In this document: piece after piece, positions 25,616 through 36,271 of the stretch
How positions within the stretch are numbered: position 1 is the first letter of the stretch
Layout: every line of letters starts with the position of its first letter
Assembly (NCBI GenBank): GCA_021732415.1
Contig: JAKFVC010000141.1
Location: forward strand, 1-41,674
Source: Planctomycetaceae bacterium
Lineage (GTDB): Bacteria; Planctomycetota; Planctomycetia; Planctomycetales; Planctomycetaceae
Direction: 5' to 3'
Length of the DNA: 41,674 nt
Program-made: the position numbers and the translations under genes
The notes under the pieces: model-generated
Told to the model about the DNA's origin: nothing
The model's input: the letters and a program-made list of their open reading frames with translations, nothing else
Databases searched by the model: none

Positions 25616-25973
25616 GTTGGTTAAACGTTTTCAGTTTAAGTTTCCACACGGCAGCAGATCCACGTTAATTGTCTTAGTGATTTCACGTTTGTCGGTTTTT
25701 GAGTCGCAGTGACTCCCGACGGAGTTAGTGGTCATTTCTTTTCGGGCCGTCGACCATTAGCTCAGATGTTGTTGCGTACCCTCGCGCCGAAATTCGTCGC
25801 GCTGTGGGGGTGAAGCATGGTCCGTGGAATGTACGAATTCCACTGGATCGACGTACGCCTGTTGGTGTTTTGGGTCCTTACTTTCTCGCAGAATCAATGC
25901 TTTACCAATGTCGTTGAACACCCAGTTTCCGGACTGGTTGTGCATCGTTCAATCTATCTCAAGGAGTCGCATC

Positions 25974-28900
25974 ATGTGGTTTCCCAAGTCTATCAGTTGG
26001 TGGATGAAGCAAAATGGTGCGAGTCGGAGGCTGCGGAAGGGCCTGCGTCGCCGCAAGAACGCGGCCTTGCCCATTGAAAGGCTGGAAGATCGCACCCTGC
26101 TGTCGTACAGCGCAGTGATCGCACCATCTGGAGGCGGCCAATTCAGTATCACCTTCACCGACGATGCTAACCCTTTTGTATCGAACGAGCTAATTCTGGA
26201 TCTCGATGCATCGGGTTTTTTGCAGCACAACCGTGCTGGGGCGCCGGCCGAGACATTTGCCAGTCCAATTGACTTGGATAGTGCCACCGCTGGGGTCCAG
26301 GCGGTGCACATTTCAGAGATTGAAGACGTTACTGTTAACGCCGGCACTGGCCAAGACATAATCACCCTCAGTGGCGCGCTGGCTCTGAACGACTTCTTGC
26401 TGCCAAACTTTTTCCTGAATGGTGGCGACGATGACGACGTTATTACTGGCAGTTCGGTCGGCGATTTCATTGACGGCGGCGCGGGTAACGACACGATTTA
26501 TGCTGGGGGCGGTGATGACACCATCAACGGCGGCACAGGCGATGACGTGATTTATGCTGGCACCGGGCTGAACACCATTGTGCAGGCTGGTGGCGATGGC
26601 AATGACATCGTCGACTTAAGTGAGAATAGCGCCGGCGTCACCTACACGGTGGTCTCGGGTACGGACACCGTGATCGGGACTCCGTTTAACGACTCGATTA
26701 CCGGCGGGCCAGAGAGTTCTACCCTGTTTGGTGGCGACGGTGATGATATCCTCAGTACCGGCGCCGGGGGTGGGACTGTCTCGGGCGGCTCGGGTGATAA
26801 CTGGCTGTTGTTTGATCCGAATGCCGCCACCACCATTAGTCTCCGTGAATCGGCTGGCCGGCTGCGGGTCGACAACGATGCTGTCGTCACGCTGGCTACC
26901 GACATCTCGCAGGTGCTTTACAACTCGACCGGCGCCGGAGTGACGATGACGGTCCATGACCTCAGTGGTCTCGGTGTGGATCGCGTGGGGATCGATTTTA
27001 ATGGCGGGGGCGTGGACAACCTGATCGTGGAAGGGACCGCCGGGGCCGACACGATCAGTGTGGGCCGCGAACTGCACAATCCGAATGGCGATCAGTTGGA
27101 CACGGTCAATCTGGCCTGGGGTCGGGTGACTGCGGGCGTCATCTCCGCGGCGGCCGGTGACCGGATCACCGTGAATGGTATGGATGGCGACGACACGATC
27201 ATCGCCAGTCGTAGCGTGATGGACTCGACCGTCGTCGGCGGCAGTGTCGGCGATGCCCTGGTGACGCTGAACGGCGGTATCGGAAATGATGTGCTGTCTA
27301 TCGATTCGCCGGCCGGACTGGGCGGAAACAGGATTAACGGCAACGAAGGAAATGACTCGATCAGTGGCGGCTTGGGGGACGATAATTTCGACGGCGGGGC
27401 GGGAGATGATACATTTGCTGGTAACGGCGGTACCGACAACGTTGGCGGCGGTCTGCCCGGCTCGCTTGGCGATGCCATCGTGGTGACCGGTACTCCAGGC
27501 GATGATGTGATCTCGCTGGGTTTGGACGTCGGCGGCTTCCTGCTCGTCACTGTGAATGGTGTGACAACAACTTACAGGAACTTCTTGAGTGGTCCAATCG
27601 CCAGTGCGGGCATCGAGGAAATCCTGGTGGAGGGACTCGGTGGAAATGATCAATTGACGATTGACAGCGCCAATGGCGCACTACCGTTCGCCAATGGGGT
27701 GACTTTCAACGGCGGTGACGGTAGCGATGTGTTGACGCTGACTGGCGGAGTGGCCACCTCCGATACCTATTCGGTTGGCCCCGATGTCGGCTCGGGTACG
27801 AGTATCATCGTCATTGGCGGCGTGACTCAAACCGTTCATTTCACTGGCCTGGAACCAGTCATCGATCTGGTCGGCGGACCGCTGGTGATCGATGCCACCA
27901 ACAGCTCTAACAGCATCAACTACTCGCAAGGCTCGGTCGCCGCAAATGGACTCGTCAGCGTGGACAGTTTCGAGACGATTGAGTTTTCGAACAAGACGAC
28001 CCTGACATTGAACGCTCTGGCCGGCGATGACACGATCAACTTGAATAACGCCGCGGTTCCAACTGGCTTGACGGACATCTTTGTAAACGGCGGTGATCCG
28101 ACAGACAGCGACACGCTGATCGTTAATGGACGTCCGGGCCTGCAGGACCAGATGCGACTCGCCCCCACTGGCGAGGGAGCCGGTGCCATTACCCAAACCG
28201 GCATCCCCACCAGAACGTTTACAGGTATCGAACACATTCAGGCTGTGCTTGACCCGGCTGTTTCAGATCACTTTACCGTGGATGGCACGGCAGGCAATGA
28301 CACTCTCCATGTGACGACGGGCTCCCTGGTTGGTCAAATGCGCATCGAAGGCTTGATGAATGCCAACGTGGCAGCCTTCGACTTGCCGACGATTGATGTG
28401 ACGGGACAAAGCAATGTGCTGATCGGGACCTTTAATTTCAATGGTGCGGGTGGTACCGACACCCTCCATGTGACGGGAACTGAATTCAACGACCTGTTTA
28501 TCCTCGCCCGCGCCACTGCCACGAGTGGCAATCTCAGCCACAAGGTGAATGGCGTGCAGACGAACTTCATCGGTTTCGCCAACCTGACAACAGTGATCGT
28601 CGATGGTGGCGCTGGTGATGATGTCTTCAACGTCCCGTCCAATTTCCCGTTCGCCACACAGATCAACGGCGGCGATCCGACGGCCAGTGATGTCGTGAAT
28701 TACACCGGTAGCGGGGCGGGACAAATCACAGTGGACCTGAATGCGTCGACTGTCGCTCAGGCGGGCAGCAGCACCATCACCCTTTCGGGCATCGAAGACC
28801 TCAATGTCGATGGCAACAATACTGCAGACGTCGTTGTTCAGGGGCTGGCCGCGGTGGATCAGTTTACGGTCACGCCGACTGGCAACGCCAGCGCTCAGAT

Positions 28901-31900
28901 CTCCGATGCCGGTGTGAACACCGCCATCAGTCTCAACAATGTGACTGGCTTGACCGTCAACGGCAACGATGGCGTCGTGCCGACGAACGTGTTGATCGTC
29001 GAGGGATCGCAGGCGGCGGATATCATCGCCGTGGATGCCAATTCTGTCGACATTACAGGTGCCTTAAGCGTCCAGTATGTCGATATTCAAAGTGTGATCG
29101 TGAGGGGTCTCGCGGGCAGCGACACGTTCAATATCGATCCGGCTGGGGCTCCGCCGATCTCGGTGTTCGGCGGTGATCCGGCCGCGACATCACCCGGAGA
29201 TGTCTTGAATGTGACGTCTGCCGCGGCGGTCACCCTCTCCGCAGGTCCTGATGCCGATTCCGGTAGCGTCGCAGCCGGCACCGAGGTCGTGACGTTTGAC
29301 GAGATCGAAACTCTCGGTGTGACGCTGACAGGTGCTGGTGCGGCGGGTGCCGTCGTCATCAACGGCACCAATGGGGACGACGACATCACGGTGATCGGGA
29401 CAGGTGCCAACGACTTCACCGTCAGCATTAATAACGGCCCGGCGATTCAATTTACCGATGCCACCAGCCTGACAGTCAATGCTCTGTCGGGCGACGATGA
29501 TGTCGTCCTGGATCCCGGTGCGCTGACGATCGCAGTCACGGTCAATGGCGACGAACCTGGAGCCGGCAGCGATACAGTGATTGTGAATGGTACGGCAGCC
29601 GCGGATGCGGTGACGGTCACGTCGTTGACTGCGGACTCGGCCACCGTCACAGGGTTGGGACCGGTGGTGAATGTCGCCAGCACCGAGCACCTGATCTACA
29701 ACGGCGTGAGTGGAGCCGACACGATGACGCTGGTCACGCCAGCGGGGAACACCATCGCCTACTTTACGCCGGGTGTGGATGCGAATGAAGGTGATATCAA
29801 TCTGCGACAGGCCAATGGGGGCAACCTGCTCGGCTTCAGCTACGTCAACGTGGACGGCTTCAACGGCGTCCTCAACCTGACGAGTGCTGGCGATTCGGTC
29901 AACATCAACGGGACTGGTAACAACGACCAGTTCACGGTGACCGCTGCCGGTGCCGTGCGGATCGGGACTCCGGGTGCGCTCGGGACGCCGTTCAAGAGCG
30001 TCACGATCAACACAGCGGGTGCTGCGCGGCTGGATTTGCTTGGTGGCAATGGGGACGATACGTTCAACGTTCCAGCCAATCATGCCTATGCGGTCGGTCT
30101 GTTCGTGCAGGGTGGAGATCCGTCGGCCAGTGACATCCTGAATCTGGACGGCAACAACGTGGCGGCCGCACTCACGGTCAGCCTGACCGCTTCGTCAGTG
30201 ACGCAGGCAGGTTCCACGGCCGTCACGTATACTGGTGTGGAAACGTTGAACATCACGGGCGGCGGCAACGCCATCACCGTAAACGGCGTGGCCGGGCAGG
30301 ATACGATCGATGTCACTCCGACCGGCGCGAACACGGCGCGGCTGGAAGTGGCCGGTTCGAATACGGTCATCAACACCACCAACACGGCTGCCCTGACGCT
30401 GAATCCAGGGACTGGGGTGGATGTCATCGCAGTCCACGGCTCCGGTGATGACGATGTCATTGACGTCACGCGTGCTGCTACGACAACGGTGCAGGTGACG
30501 ACGCAGAATCCGGCGGCGGTGGCCCTGAAGACGATCAGCATTACCAGTGCGTTCACACAAACGCTGGTGGTCGCAGCGGGCCACGGCGATGACGTGATCA
30601 ATGTGACCGGCACAGGTGGCCCCGGCACCGTGATCGTCAACGGTGATGATCCCTCGGCCAGCGATACCCTGAATATCGATACGGGTACGGATGCGACCGT
30701 CGACCTGGGAGCTGATCCGACCAGCGGGGTCGTGACTGCGACCAGCGGCAATGTCAGCTTCACGGGTATCGAAGACCTGGGACTGACCGGCGACGCTGCC
30801 GGCTCGCTGACGATCAACGGGAGCAATGGCGACGATGCCATCAACCAGAATGGCAACACGGTTACGGTGAACGCGGGCACGGTCGTCACATTCGCCGCCT
30901 ATCCGACGCTGACGCTCAATGGTGCCAGCGGCGACGACACGATCAACACGTCGCCGACGACGCTGGCTGGGGTCACGACGTTCAACGTGGATGGTGGAGA
31001 CCCCACGGCGAGCGACAAGTTGATCGTGAATGGTACGGCTGGAAATGACACGCTTGGCTACAACCCCAGCGACACCATCGGTGCGGGCAGCGTCACAGTG
31101 AATGCGGCTCCGGTGGTTAACTTTACGACGATTGAATCGGTGGTGATCGACGGTCAGGGGGGCACAGACGATCTGACGCATACGACGCCCGCTGGCGTTC
31201 ATCAAGTGACTTACACGCCGGGTGCAGCACCTGACGCGGGAACGATCGCCACCCGCGGTGCGGGGGGTGGCACGGGACTGGTGCCGCTGACGTTCAGCCA
31301 CATCGGGGCCGGCGGCAGCGTGAGCTTCGCCAGCGCCGGGGGACGTGAGGATGTTCTGGAGTTGAATGGCACGAATGATAGCGAGATCTTCGATGTCGAC
31401 GGGGCTGCGGATACGATCCAGGTTACGAGACTCTCCAGTGCGTTTGAGACGGATCTGTTGAACACGGACGGGATCTCAGTCCTGGAACTGAGGGGCCTGA
31501 ACGGTGACGACACCTTCAACATCTCAGGGGCGCTGCCCTACGAGGTGGATGTGGATGCGGGTAACCCGTCGGCCAGCGATGTCGTCAATCTGTCGAACCC
31601 GACAGGGGCCGTGGCCGTCAATCTGGCAGGAATCACGTCGGTCACCGGTTACGGTGGCAGCGTGGATCTGATTGGCGTGGAGATCCTCAACGTCGATACG
31701 AACGGCCAGAATCTGACCATCAATGGGACGGCAGGTGCTGACGTGTTGTCGGTCACACCGACCGGGGCGAATGCCGCGACGGCAACGCTACTCTCCAGTG
31801 ATCCGAACGTAGGATCGACGCCCGTGATCAACGGCTCGGCGATCGGTACGTTAAGTGTCGATCTGGCGGGTGGTGCCGACCGACTTGTGGTGAACGCCAC

Positions 31901-34900
31901 GCAGTCGGGTGAGACCGTCACCGCCGACGGCACACTGGTCACTGTGGGTGCCTTCGAAACCGTGAACTACACGAACGCCGAAGATCTGCACCTGGCCGGA
32001 CTGTCCGGCAGCGATACGTTCAACGTGACTCCCGCGCTGAACACGACGATCTTCGTGGATGGTGGCGATCCGATCGGTTCGACCCCTGGCGATCAATTGA
32101 ATCTCTTCCCGCCAGCGGCGTTTGTCCTGGAAGCGGGGCCGGAAACCGATGAAGGGGGTCTGCGCGGGTTGCTGATGCAACGCGTAAGCTGGGACCACAT
32201 CGAAGGGGTCACGCTCGCCGGGCCGGGCCCAGCGAAGATCGTGGGCACCAATGGCGACGACGACATTACCGTCATCGCCCGCGATGCGACGACCCATGCC
32301 GGCGCCGATGGCGTGCAGGACTTTACGGTCTCCATCAATGGCGGCCTGCCGGTCCTGTTCCTGAATCAGGCCACCTTGTTGATCGACGCCTTGGCGGGTG
32401 ACGACGACATCGTGGTGCGTGCTCCCGCCCCCAATAATGCGGTGTGGAACGTACAACTGACGGTAGCTGGCGGGACTCCTGCGGCGGAGACCGGTGACCA
32501 GGGTGACGTTCTGGAATATGAAACTCCGGGCCAGCAGACGATTACCTACACCCCAGGTGCGATTCCTGGCACGGGTGTCATCAACGATGCCACGCTGGCA
32601 TCCTCGATCACCATTGCGCAGTTCATTTGCCCGGTCGATAACCTGCCGTCGTCTCAAGGCAGTATCGAGTTGCTGATTCTGGATGGTGAAGGCGGCAATG
32701 ACAACGTCACGGTCATCGGCACGGCCGGAGCGGATACGTTCCTGCAGTCATCCGGAAGTGCTGTTGATGCGGGTTCAATCGCCGTGAATAATCTGCTCGG
32801 GTTGACCTACGAGGACCTGGGAGCAGGAGCCACTCTGGCGATCGATGGAGCCGGTGGCACGGACACACTGGTCGTGGATGGCTCTGCCAACTCCGATGTG
32901 TTCGGCGTGCTGGCGAACGGCAATGTGACTCATGCCGGGTCGCTCACTCTGACGCGGACCAACTACGAGAACGTCACTCTCCGCGGCGAAGATGGCGATG
33001 ACGTCTTCAATGTGAACGGCGGGTCGACTCTGACGAACATTCTGATCGAAGGTGGTGATCCTTCAGCTTCGGATGTATTGAACTACACGGCAACGGCGAG
33101 TGCCGCCACCACCGTCGACCTGGGCGCTGCGACGATCTCGCAGACGGGGCCGGCGGGGCCCACAGTGGGACTCAGTGGCGTGGAACGAGTCAATCTGACA
33201 TCCAGCGGTGGTGGCTCGACGTTGACGGTGACCGGCACTGCGGATGACGACACGATTAATGTCACGCCCACCGGGGCTGGCGTGGGTAGCTTTGTACGCC
33301 TGGGACTGGGTGGCTCACCTCAATTCACCTACACCGGTGTCAGTGGCGCCTTTACGGTCAACGGTGGTGGTGGCGGGTTCGATACGCTTGGCATCCTGGG
33401 CAGCGACTCAGCCGACATAGTGACTTCGACCGCCACCAGCGTGACGATTAAGGGAGGCACTGTCACACTTGGTACGGGCCTCGACTATTTGAACATCTCG
33501 ACGTTTGGCGGGAACGACAATATCACGCTGACCGGCCTGTCGATCGGGAAGACGATTGATGCCGGTGCGGGGAATGATAATGTCAACCTGTCGGCAGCCG
33601 TGGATGCGACGATCCTGGGTGGAGACGGTGATGATATCCTCATTGGATCTCCTGCAGCCGACATCATCTTCGGTGGTGCTGGTAACGATATCCTGATTGG
33701 TGGCGGTGGCATCGATCAGGAATATGGTGAAGCTGGTAACGACCAGTTTGGCGATCTGTCACTCACAGGGAACGGAGTGGCGGACGACGCCGGAAGCGAC
33801 TTCCTGTTTGGCGGCGACGGGGCGGATACCTTCATCTGGGAGCCGGGTGATGGCAGCGATGCCGATCAGGGTGGCGACGATGAAGGGGATGTGTTGCGAT
33901 TCCTGGGCAGTGCCGCCGCGAATGCCTTCCTGTTGAGCGCTAACTCAACTGATCCTTCGCACTTCAATCTCAATCTGGGAGCTGCCACGGTTGATACGAG
34001 CGGTGTCGAGCAGGTCATTCTAAGTGCCCTGGCGGGTGCCGATACGGTGACTGTCGGAGACCTCACAACCACCGAGATCAAGGCTGTGAATGTTGATCTG
34101 GGAGCGGACGATGGGAACGGGGTGACTATCAATGGTCGCAATACAGCCGATGACATCGCGGTGTCGTCGGGTGCACTCGGGCTCATTGATTTCCAAGGTC
34201 TGGGTTACGATCTCAATCTCTCGAACGCCAGGACGACAGATACGTTGACTGTTAACGGCAACAATGGCGATGACTCGATCAAAGGCAACGCCGGAGTCGA
34301 GACGACGATTGCCATCGTCTTCAACGGAAACGACGGCAATGACTATCTCTCGGCAGACGCCACGCTGAATGGCGGCAACGGTGACGATACGCTGGTTGGT
34401 GGAGTCGGTGCCGATACCTTGAATGGTGATGCGGGCAACGACACCTTAACGGGTAACGGTGGCGCCGATTCCATCAATGGTGGTGCCGGAACCGATACCG
34501 TGCTCGAAACGCGTGACGCCAACTTCACACTGACCGATACCGCTTTGACGATTGGGGCGGAAGGGACTGATACTCTGAGCAGTATCGAACGCGCAAACCT
34601 CAGCGGTGGGGCTGGTGACAACACCTTCAACATCGGTGCCTTCTCTGGCAAGACGACCTTGTTCGGTGACTCGGGGTCAGACACGGTCGACTTCTCGGCC
34701 GCGACGGCTGCGATCAATATCGACATGGACAAGGTCGATGAAGACCAAGTGGTGAATGTGGCGAACCGGACTCTCGTCTTCGCCGATATCATGGAAAATC
34801 TGGTCGCGACCGACTTCAACGACACGATCAAGATCGATATTGCACCGTTCAATCGCTTCGTGGATGGTGGTTCCGAGACATCGATTCCGCCGGGGGACCG

Positions 34901-36185
34901 GTTGTATGTCGACATGCTCGGTTCTAATCCATCGTCCACTAAGGTTCCCAATGGCAAACCGGGCAGCTATGACGGTACGGTGAATGGGGCTGGTGTCTTG
35001 GGAACGATCACCTATGTGGATATCGAAACCCTCGCGATTCAGAATCCGAATGGCGGCGGTGGCCCGAACGGCGGCATCCCGATCGACTTTGGCGCAGCGA
35101 CCGATTACCCCGTGGGTAACGGTCCGCGTGGAGTGGTAGCGGCCGACGTGAATGGCGACGGCATCTTGGACATGATTGTTGCGAATCGTAACAGCAGCAG
35201 TGTCAGCGTCCGATTCGGAAATGGTTTTGGCGGCTTCTTGCCAGAGCACGTCTATTCCTCGGGCACCACCAAGAAGGATAGCAAGCGGTCGATCACCGTT
35301 GCGTTGGGCGATGTGGACAACGATGGTGATCTGGACATCGCGGTGACGAATCGCATCGCCAATACCGTTGGCGTTCTGCTCAACAACGGAGCCGGTGTCT
35401 TCACGACGACGACCTTCTCCACGGGCGTCGGGAAACTTGGCAAGTTCCCGATGTCGGTCAAGATGGGCGACATGAACGGTGACGGCAACCTCGATATCGT
35501 GACGACGAATGCGAGTGTCGGGAAGAAGAACGGCAGCATTGCCATTCTGCTGGGCAGTGGCACGGGTTCGTTCGGTACGGCCAACACGATTGTGACGCAA
35601 GGCCGGAAACCGCGTGATCTGGTGTTGGGTGACTTCAACGGCGATGGTAACCTCGACGTTGCGGCGACTAACCTGCTCAGCCGCGAAATTGTGTTCATGG
35701 CAGGCGATGGTGCCGGCAGTTTGGCGGCCCCTGTCTCGTACAGGGTAGGATCTCAACCGACATCAATTATCGCCGCCGACTTCAACGGTGACGGAATTCT
35801 CGATCTGGCGGTGACCTGTCAAACGGTCCGAGAGATCAGTGTCTTGATGGGAACAGGCTTGCCGGTGGGGACGTTCAGCGAGACGATCGGGATCAAGTAT
35901 CCGAATACGGAACTGGAAATCTCCATCAATTCGACAGACCTCAACGGTGACGGTAACGCCGACTTGATCATCGCCAACCGTGTCACCAACACGCTGAGCT
36001 ACATGCTCGGCCTGGGTAATGGGACGTTCGACACGCGAGTCGACTTCAAAGTCGGCGGCGTGAAGGGTCGCCAACCGGTGGCTATCGCTTACGGTGACTT
36101 TAACAACGATGGCGCGATTGACTTAATGGTGGCCAATGCTGGCACCGACGACGTCAGCGTGCTGCTCAGGAACCCGATTGTCTAA
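25974..36185 (+). CDS. Giant LEPR-XLL-type surface protein with RTX repeats and C-terminal FG-GAP propeller
   Basis: The 3403-residue product starts at an ATG with AAGGAG 7 bases upstream (25961-25966); longer in-frame readings lack this. The N-terminus is strongly basic, with no classical signal peptide, and carries LEDRTLLS (residues 37-44), a variant of the LEPR-XLL motif of large planctomycete exoproteins. RTX-like calcium repeats (GGxGxDxI) lie near residues 150-200, 433-486, 2548-2596 and 2798-2843. Between about 700 and 2400, modules recur that combine VNGTxGxDTI and GGDPSASD motifs. The last 370 residues hold seven D-x-N/D-x-D-G loops (GDMNGDGNLD, GDFNGDGNLD, GDFNNDGAID), matching a complete seven-bladed integrin-like propeller. 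An extracellular Ca-dependent adhesin or wall scaffold is most likely. No protease or enzyme motif was seen. Confidence 0.88.
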   Translation: MWFPKSISWWMKQNGASRRLRKGLRRRKNAALPIERLEDRTLLSYSAVIAPSGGGQFSITFTDDANPFVSNELILDLDASGFLQHNRAGAPAETFASPIDLDSATAGVQAVHISEIEDVTVNAGTGQDIITLSGALALNDFLLPNFFLNGGDDDDVITGSSVGDFIDGGAGNDTIYAGGGDDTINGGTGDDVIYAGTGLNTIVQAGGDGNDIVDLSENSAGVTYTVVSGTDTVIGTPFNDSITGGPESSTLFGGDGDDILSTGAGGGTVSGGSGDNWLLFDPNAATTISLRESAGRLRVDNDAVVTLATDISQVLYNSTGAGVTMTVHDLSGLGVDRVGIDFNGGGVDNLIVEGTAGADTISVGRELHNPNGDQLDTVNLAWGRVTAGVISAAAGDRITVNGMDGDDTIIASRSVMDSTVVGGSVGDALVTLNGGIGNDVLSIDSPAGLGGNRINGNEGNDSISGGLGDDNFDGGAGDDTFAGNGGTDNVGGGLPGSLGDAIVVTGTPGDDVISLGLDVGGFLLVTVNGVTTTYRNFLSGPIASAGIEEILVEGLGGNDQLTIDSANGALPFANGVTFNGGDGSDVLTLTGGVATSDTYSVGPDVGSGTSIIVIGGVTQTVHFTGLEPVIDLVGGPLVIDATNSSNSINYSQGSVAANGLVSVDSFETIEFSNKTTLTLNALAGDDTINLNNAAVPTGLTDIFVNGGDPTDSDTLIVNGRPGLQDQMRLAPTGEGAGAITQTGIPTRTFTGIEHIQAVLDPAVSDHFTVDGTAGNDTLHVTTGSLVGQMRIEGLMNANVAAFDLPTIDVTGQSNVLIGTFNFNGAGGTDTLHVTGTEFNDLFILARATATSGNLSHKVNGVQTNFIGFANLTTVIVDGGAGDDVFNVPSNFPFATQINGGDPTASDVVNYTGSGAGQITVDLNASTVAQAGSSTITLSGIEDLNVDGNNTADVVVQGLAAVDQFTVTPTGNASAQISDAGVNTAISLNNVTGLTVNGNDGVVPTNVLIVEGSQAADIIAVDANSVDITGALSVQYVDIQSVIVRGLAGSDTFNIDPAGAPPISVFGGDPAATSPGDVLNVTSAAAVTLSAGPDADSGSVAAGTEVVTFDEIETLGVTLTGAGAAGAVVINGTNGDDDITVIGTGANDFTVSINNGPAIQFTDATSLTVNALSGDDDVVLDPGALTIAVTVNGDEPGAGSDTVIVNGTAAADAVTVTSLTADSATVTGLGPVVNVASTEHLIYNGVSGADTMTLVTPAGNTIAYFTPGVDANEGDINLRQANGGNLLGFSYVNVDGFNGVLNLTSAGDSVNINGTGNNDQFTVTAAGAVRIGTPGALGTPFKSVTINTAGAARLDLLGGNGDDTFNVPANHAYAVGLFVQGGDPSASDILNLDGNNVAAALTVSLTASSVTQAGSTAVTYTGVETLNITGGGNAITVNGVAGQDTIDVTPTGANTARLEVAGSNTVINTTNTAALTLNPGTGVDVIAVHGSGDDDVIDVTRAATTTVQVTTQNPAAVALKTISITSAFTQTLVVAAGHGDDVINVTGTGGPGTVIVNGDDPSASDTLNIDTGTDATVDLGADPTSGVVTATSGNVSFTGIEDLGLTGDAAGSLTINGSNGDDAINQNGNTVTVNAGTVVTFAAYPTLTLNGASGDDTINTSPTTLAGVTTFNVDGGDPTASDKLIVNGTAGNDTLGYNPSDTIGAGSVTVNAAPVVNFTTIESVVIDGQGGTDDLTHTTPAGVHQVTYTPGAAPDAGTIATRGAGGGTGLVPLTFSHIGAGGSVSFASAGGREDVLELNGTNDSEIFDVDGAADTIQVTRLSSAFETDLLNTDGISVLELRGLNGDDTFNISGALPYEVDVDAGNPSASDVVNLSNPTGAVAVNLAGITSVTGYGGSVDLIGVEILNVDTNGQNLTINGTAGADVLSVTPTGANAATATLLSSDPNVGSTPVINGSAIGTLSVDLAGGADRLVVNATQSGETVTADGTLVTVGAFETVNYTNAEDLHLAGLSGSDTFNVTPALNTTIFVDGGDPIGSTPGDQLNLFPPAAFVLEAGPETDEGGLRGLLMQRVSWDHIEGVTLAGPGPAKIVGTNGDDDITVIARDATTHAGADGVQDFTVSINGGLPVLFLNQATLLIDALAGDDDIVVRAPAPNNAVWNVQLTVAGGTPAAETGDQGDVLEYETPGQQTITYTPGAIPGTGVINDATLASSITIAQFICPVDNLPSSQGSIELLILDGEGGNDNVTVIGTAGADTFLQSSGSAVDAGSIAVNNLLGLTYEDLGAGATLAIDGAGGTDTLVVDGSANSDVFGVLANGNVTHAGSLTLTRTNYENVTLRGEDGDDVFNVNGGSTLTNILIEGGDPSASDVLNYTATASAATTVDLGAATISQTGPAGPTVGLSGVERVNLTSSGGGSTLTVTGTADDDTINVTPTGAGVGSFVRLGLGGSPQFTYTGVSGAFTVNGGGGGFDTLGILGSDSADIVTSTATSVTIKGGTVTLGTGLDYLNISTFGGNDNITLTGLSIGKTIDAGAGNDNVNLSAAVDATILGGDGDDILIGSPAADIIFGGAGNDILIGGGGIDQEYGEAGNDQFGDLSLTGNGVADDAGSDFLFGGDGADTFIWEPGDGSDADQGGDDEGDVLRFLGSAAANAFLLSANSTDPSHFNLNLGAATVDTSGVEQVILSALAGADTVTVGDLTTTEIKAVNVDLGADDGNGVTINGRNTADDIAVSSGALGLIDFQGLGYDLNLSNARTTDTLTVNGNNGDDSIKGNAGVETTIAIVFNGNDGNDYLSADATLNGGNGDDTLVGGVGADTLNGDAGNDTLTGNGGADSINGGAGTDTVLETRDANFTLTDTALTIGAEGTDTLSSIERANLSGGAGDNTFNIGAFSGKTTLFGDSGSDTVDFSAATAAINIDMDKVDEDQVVNVANRTLVFADIMENLVATDFNDTIKIDIAPFNRFVDGGSETSIPPGDRLYVDMLGSNPSSTKVPNGKPGSYDGTVNGAGVLGTITYVDIETLAIQNPNGGGGPNGGIPIDFGAATDYPVGNGPRGVVAADVNGDGILDMIVANRNSSSVSVRFGNGFGGFLPEHVYSSGTTKKDSKRSITVALGDVDNDGDLDIAVTNRIANTVGVLLNNGAGVFTTTTFSTGVGKLGKFPMSVKMGDMNGDGNLDIVTTNASVGKKNGSIAILLGSGTGSFGTANTIVTQGRKPRDLVLGDFNGDGNLDVAATNLLSREIVFMAGDGAGSLAAPVSYRVGSQPTSIIAADFNGDGILDLAVTCQTVREISVLMGTGLPVGTFSETIGIKYPNTELEISINSTDLNGDGNADLIIANRVTNTLSYMLGLGNGTFDTRVDFKVGGVKGRQPVAIAYGDFNNDGAIDLMVANAGTDDVSVLLRNPIV
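28089..33080 (+). repeat. GGDPSASD-marked modules inside the giant gene
   Basis: A motif reading G-G-D-P-(S/T)-A-S-D or a close variant recurs near 28089, 28670, 29170, 29545, 30113, 30640, 30990, 31560, 32060 and 33052. Spacing is mostly 350-580 bp. Each is preceded by a D-D-T-F-N-V-type strand and followed by a short hydrophobic strand. The copies differ in DNA, so this is old protein-level repetition rather than recent tandem duplication. Confidence 0.75.
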
Positions 36186-36213
36186 CAAACGTCCTCGCCA
36201 GACTGGGAATAGT

Positions 36214-36271
36214 GACCCCGTGGTGCTGAGATGTTGTTGATTGCCAACAACGTCTCAGCGTGCACGGGGTC
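36214..36271. terminator. Long hairpin after the giant gene, possible bidirectional terminator
   Basis: Three nested stems share one axis: GACCCCGTG (36214-36222) with CACGGGGTC (36263-36271), then GCTGAG with CTCAGC, then GTTGTTG with CAACAAC at the tip. It lies 29 bp after the stop of the giant gene, in the 334-bp gap before the convergent DUF1501 gene 3. The rest of that gap shows nothing recognisable. Confidence 0.6.

Larger units (their letters stand above)
24928..25973. other. 1046-bp gene-free region upstream of the giant surface protein gene
   Basis: It separates the leftward aldolase gene from the rightward giant gene and is visibly more AT-rich than the flanking genes. It holds a good promoter candidate (25350-25379), a perfect 12-bp palindrome (25574-25585), a decayed copy of the GACGCTG palindrome family (25602-25615), and two small hairpins (25136-25151 and 25824-25843). 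Open frames inside it have no recognisable features. The long untranslated leader this implies, about 590 bases, suggests regulation. Confidence 0.5.

Noticed and set aside
26616-35756. Several long antisense open frames (26616-27653, 29190-30083, 30086-30889, 30195-31301, 31851-32657, 34677-35756)
   Set aside because: They mirror the Gly/Asp/Thr/Val repeats of the giant protein and have low-complexity composition; no family features are seen.
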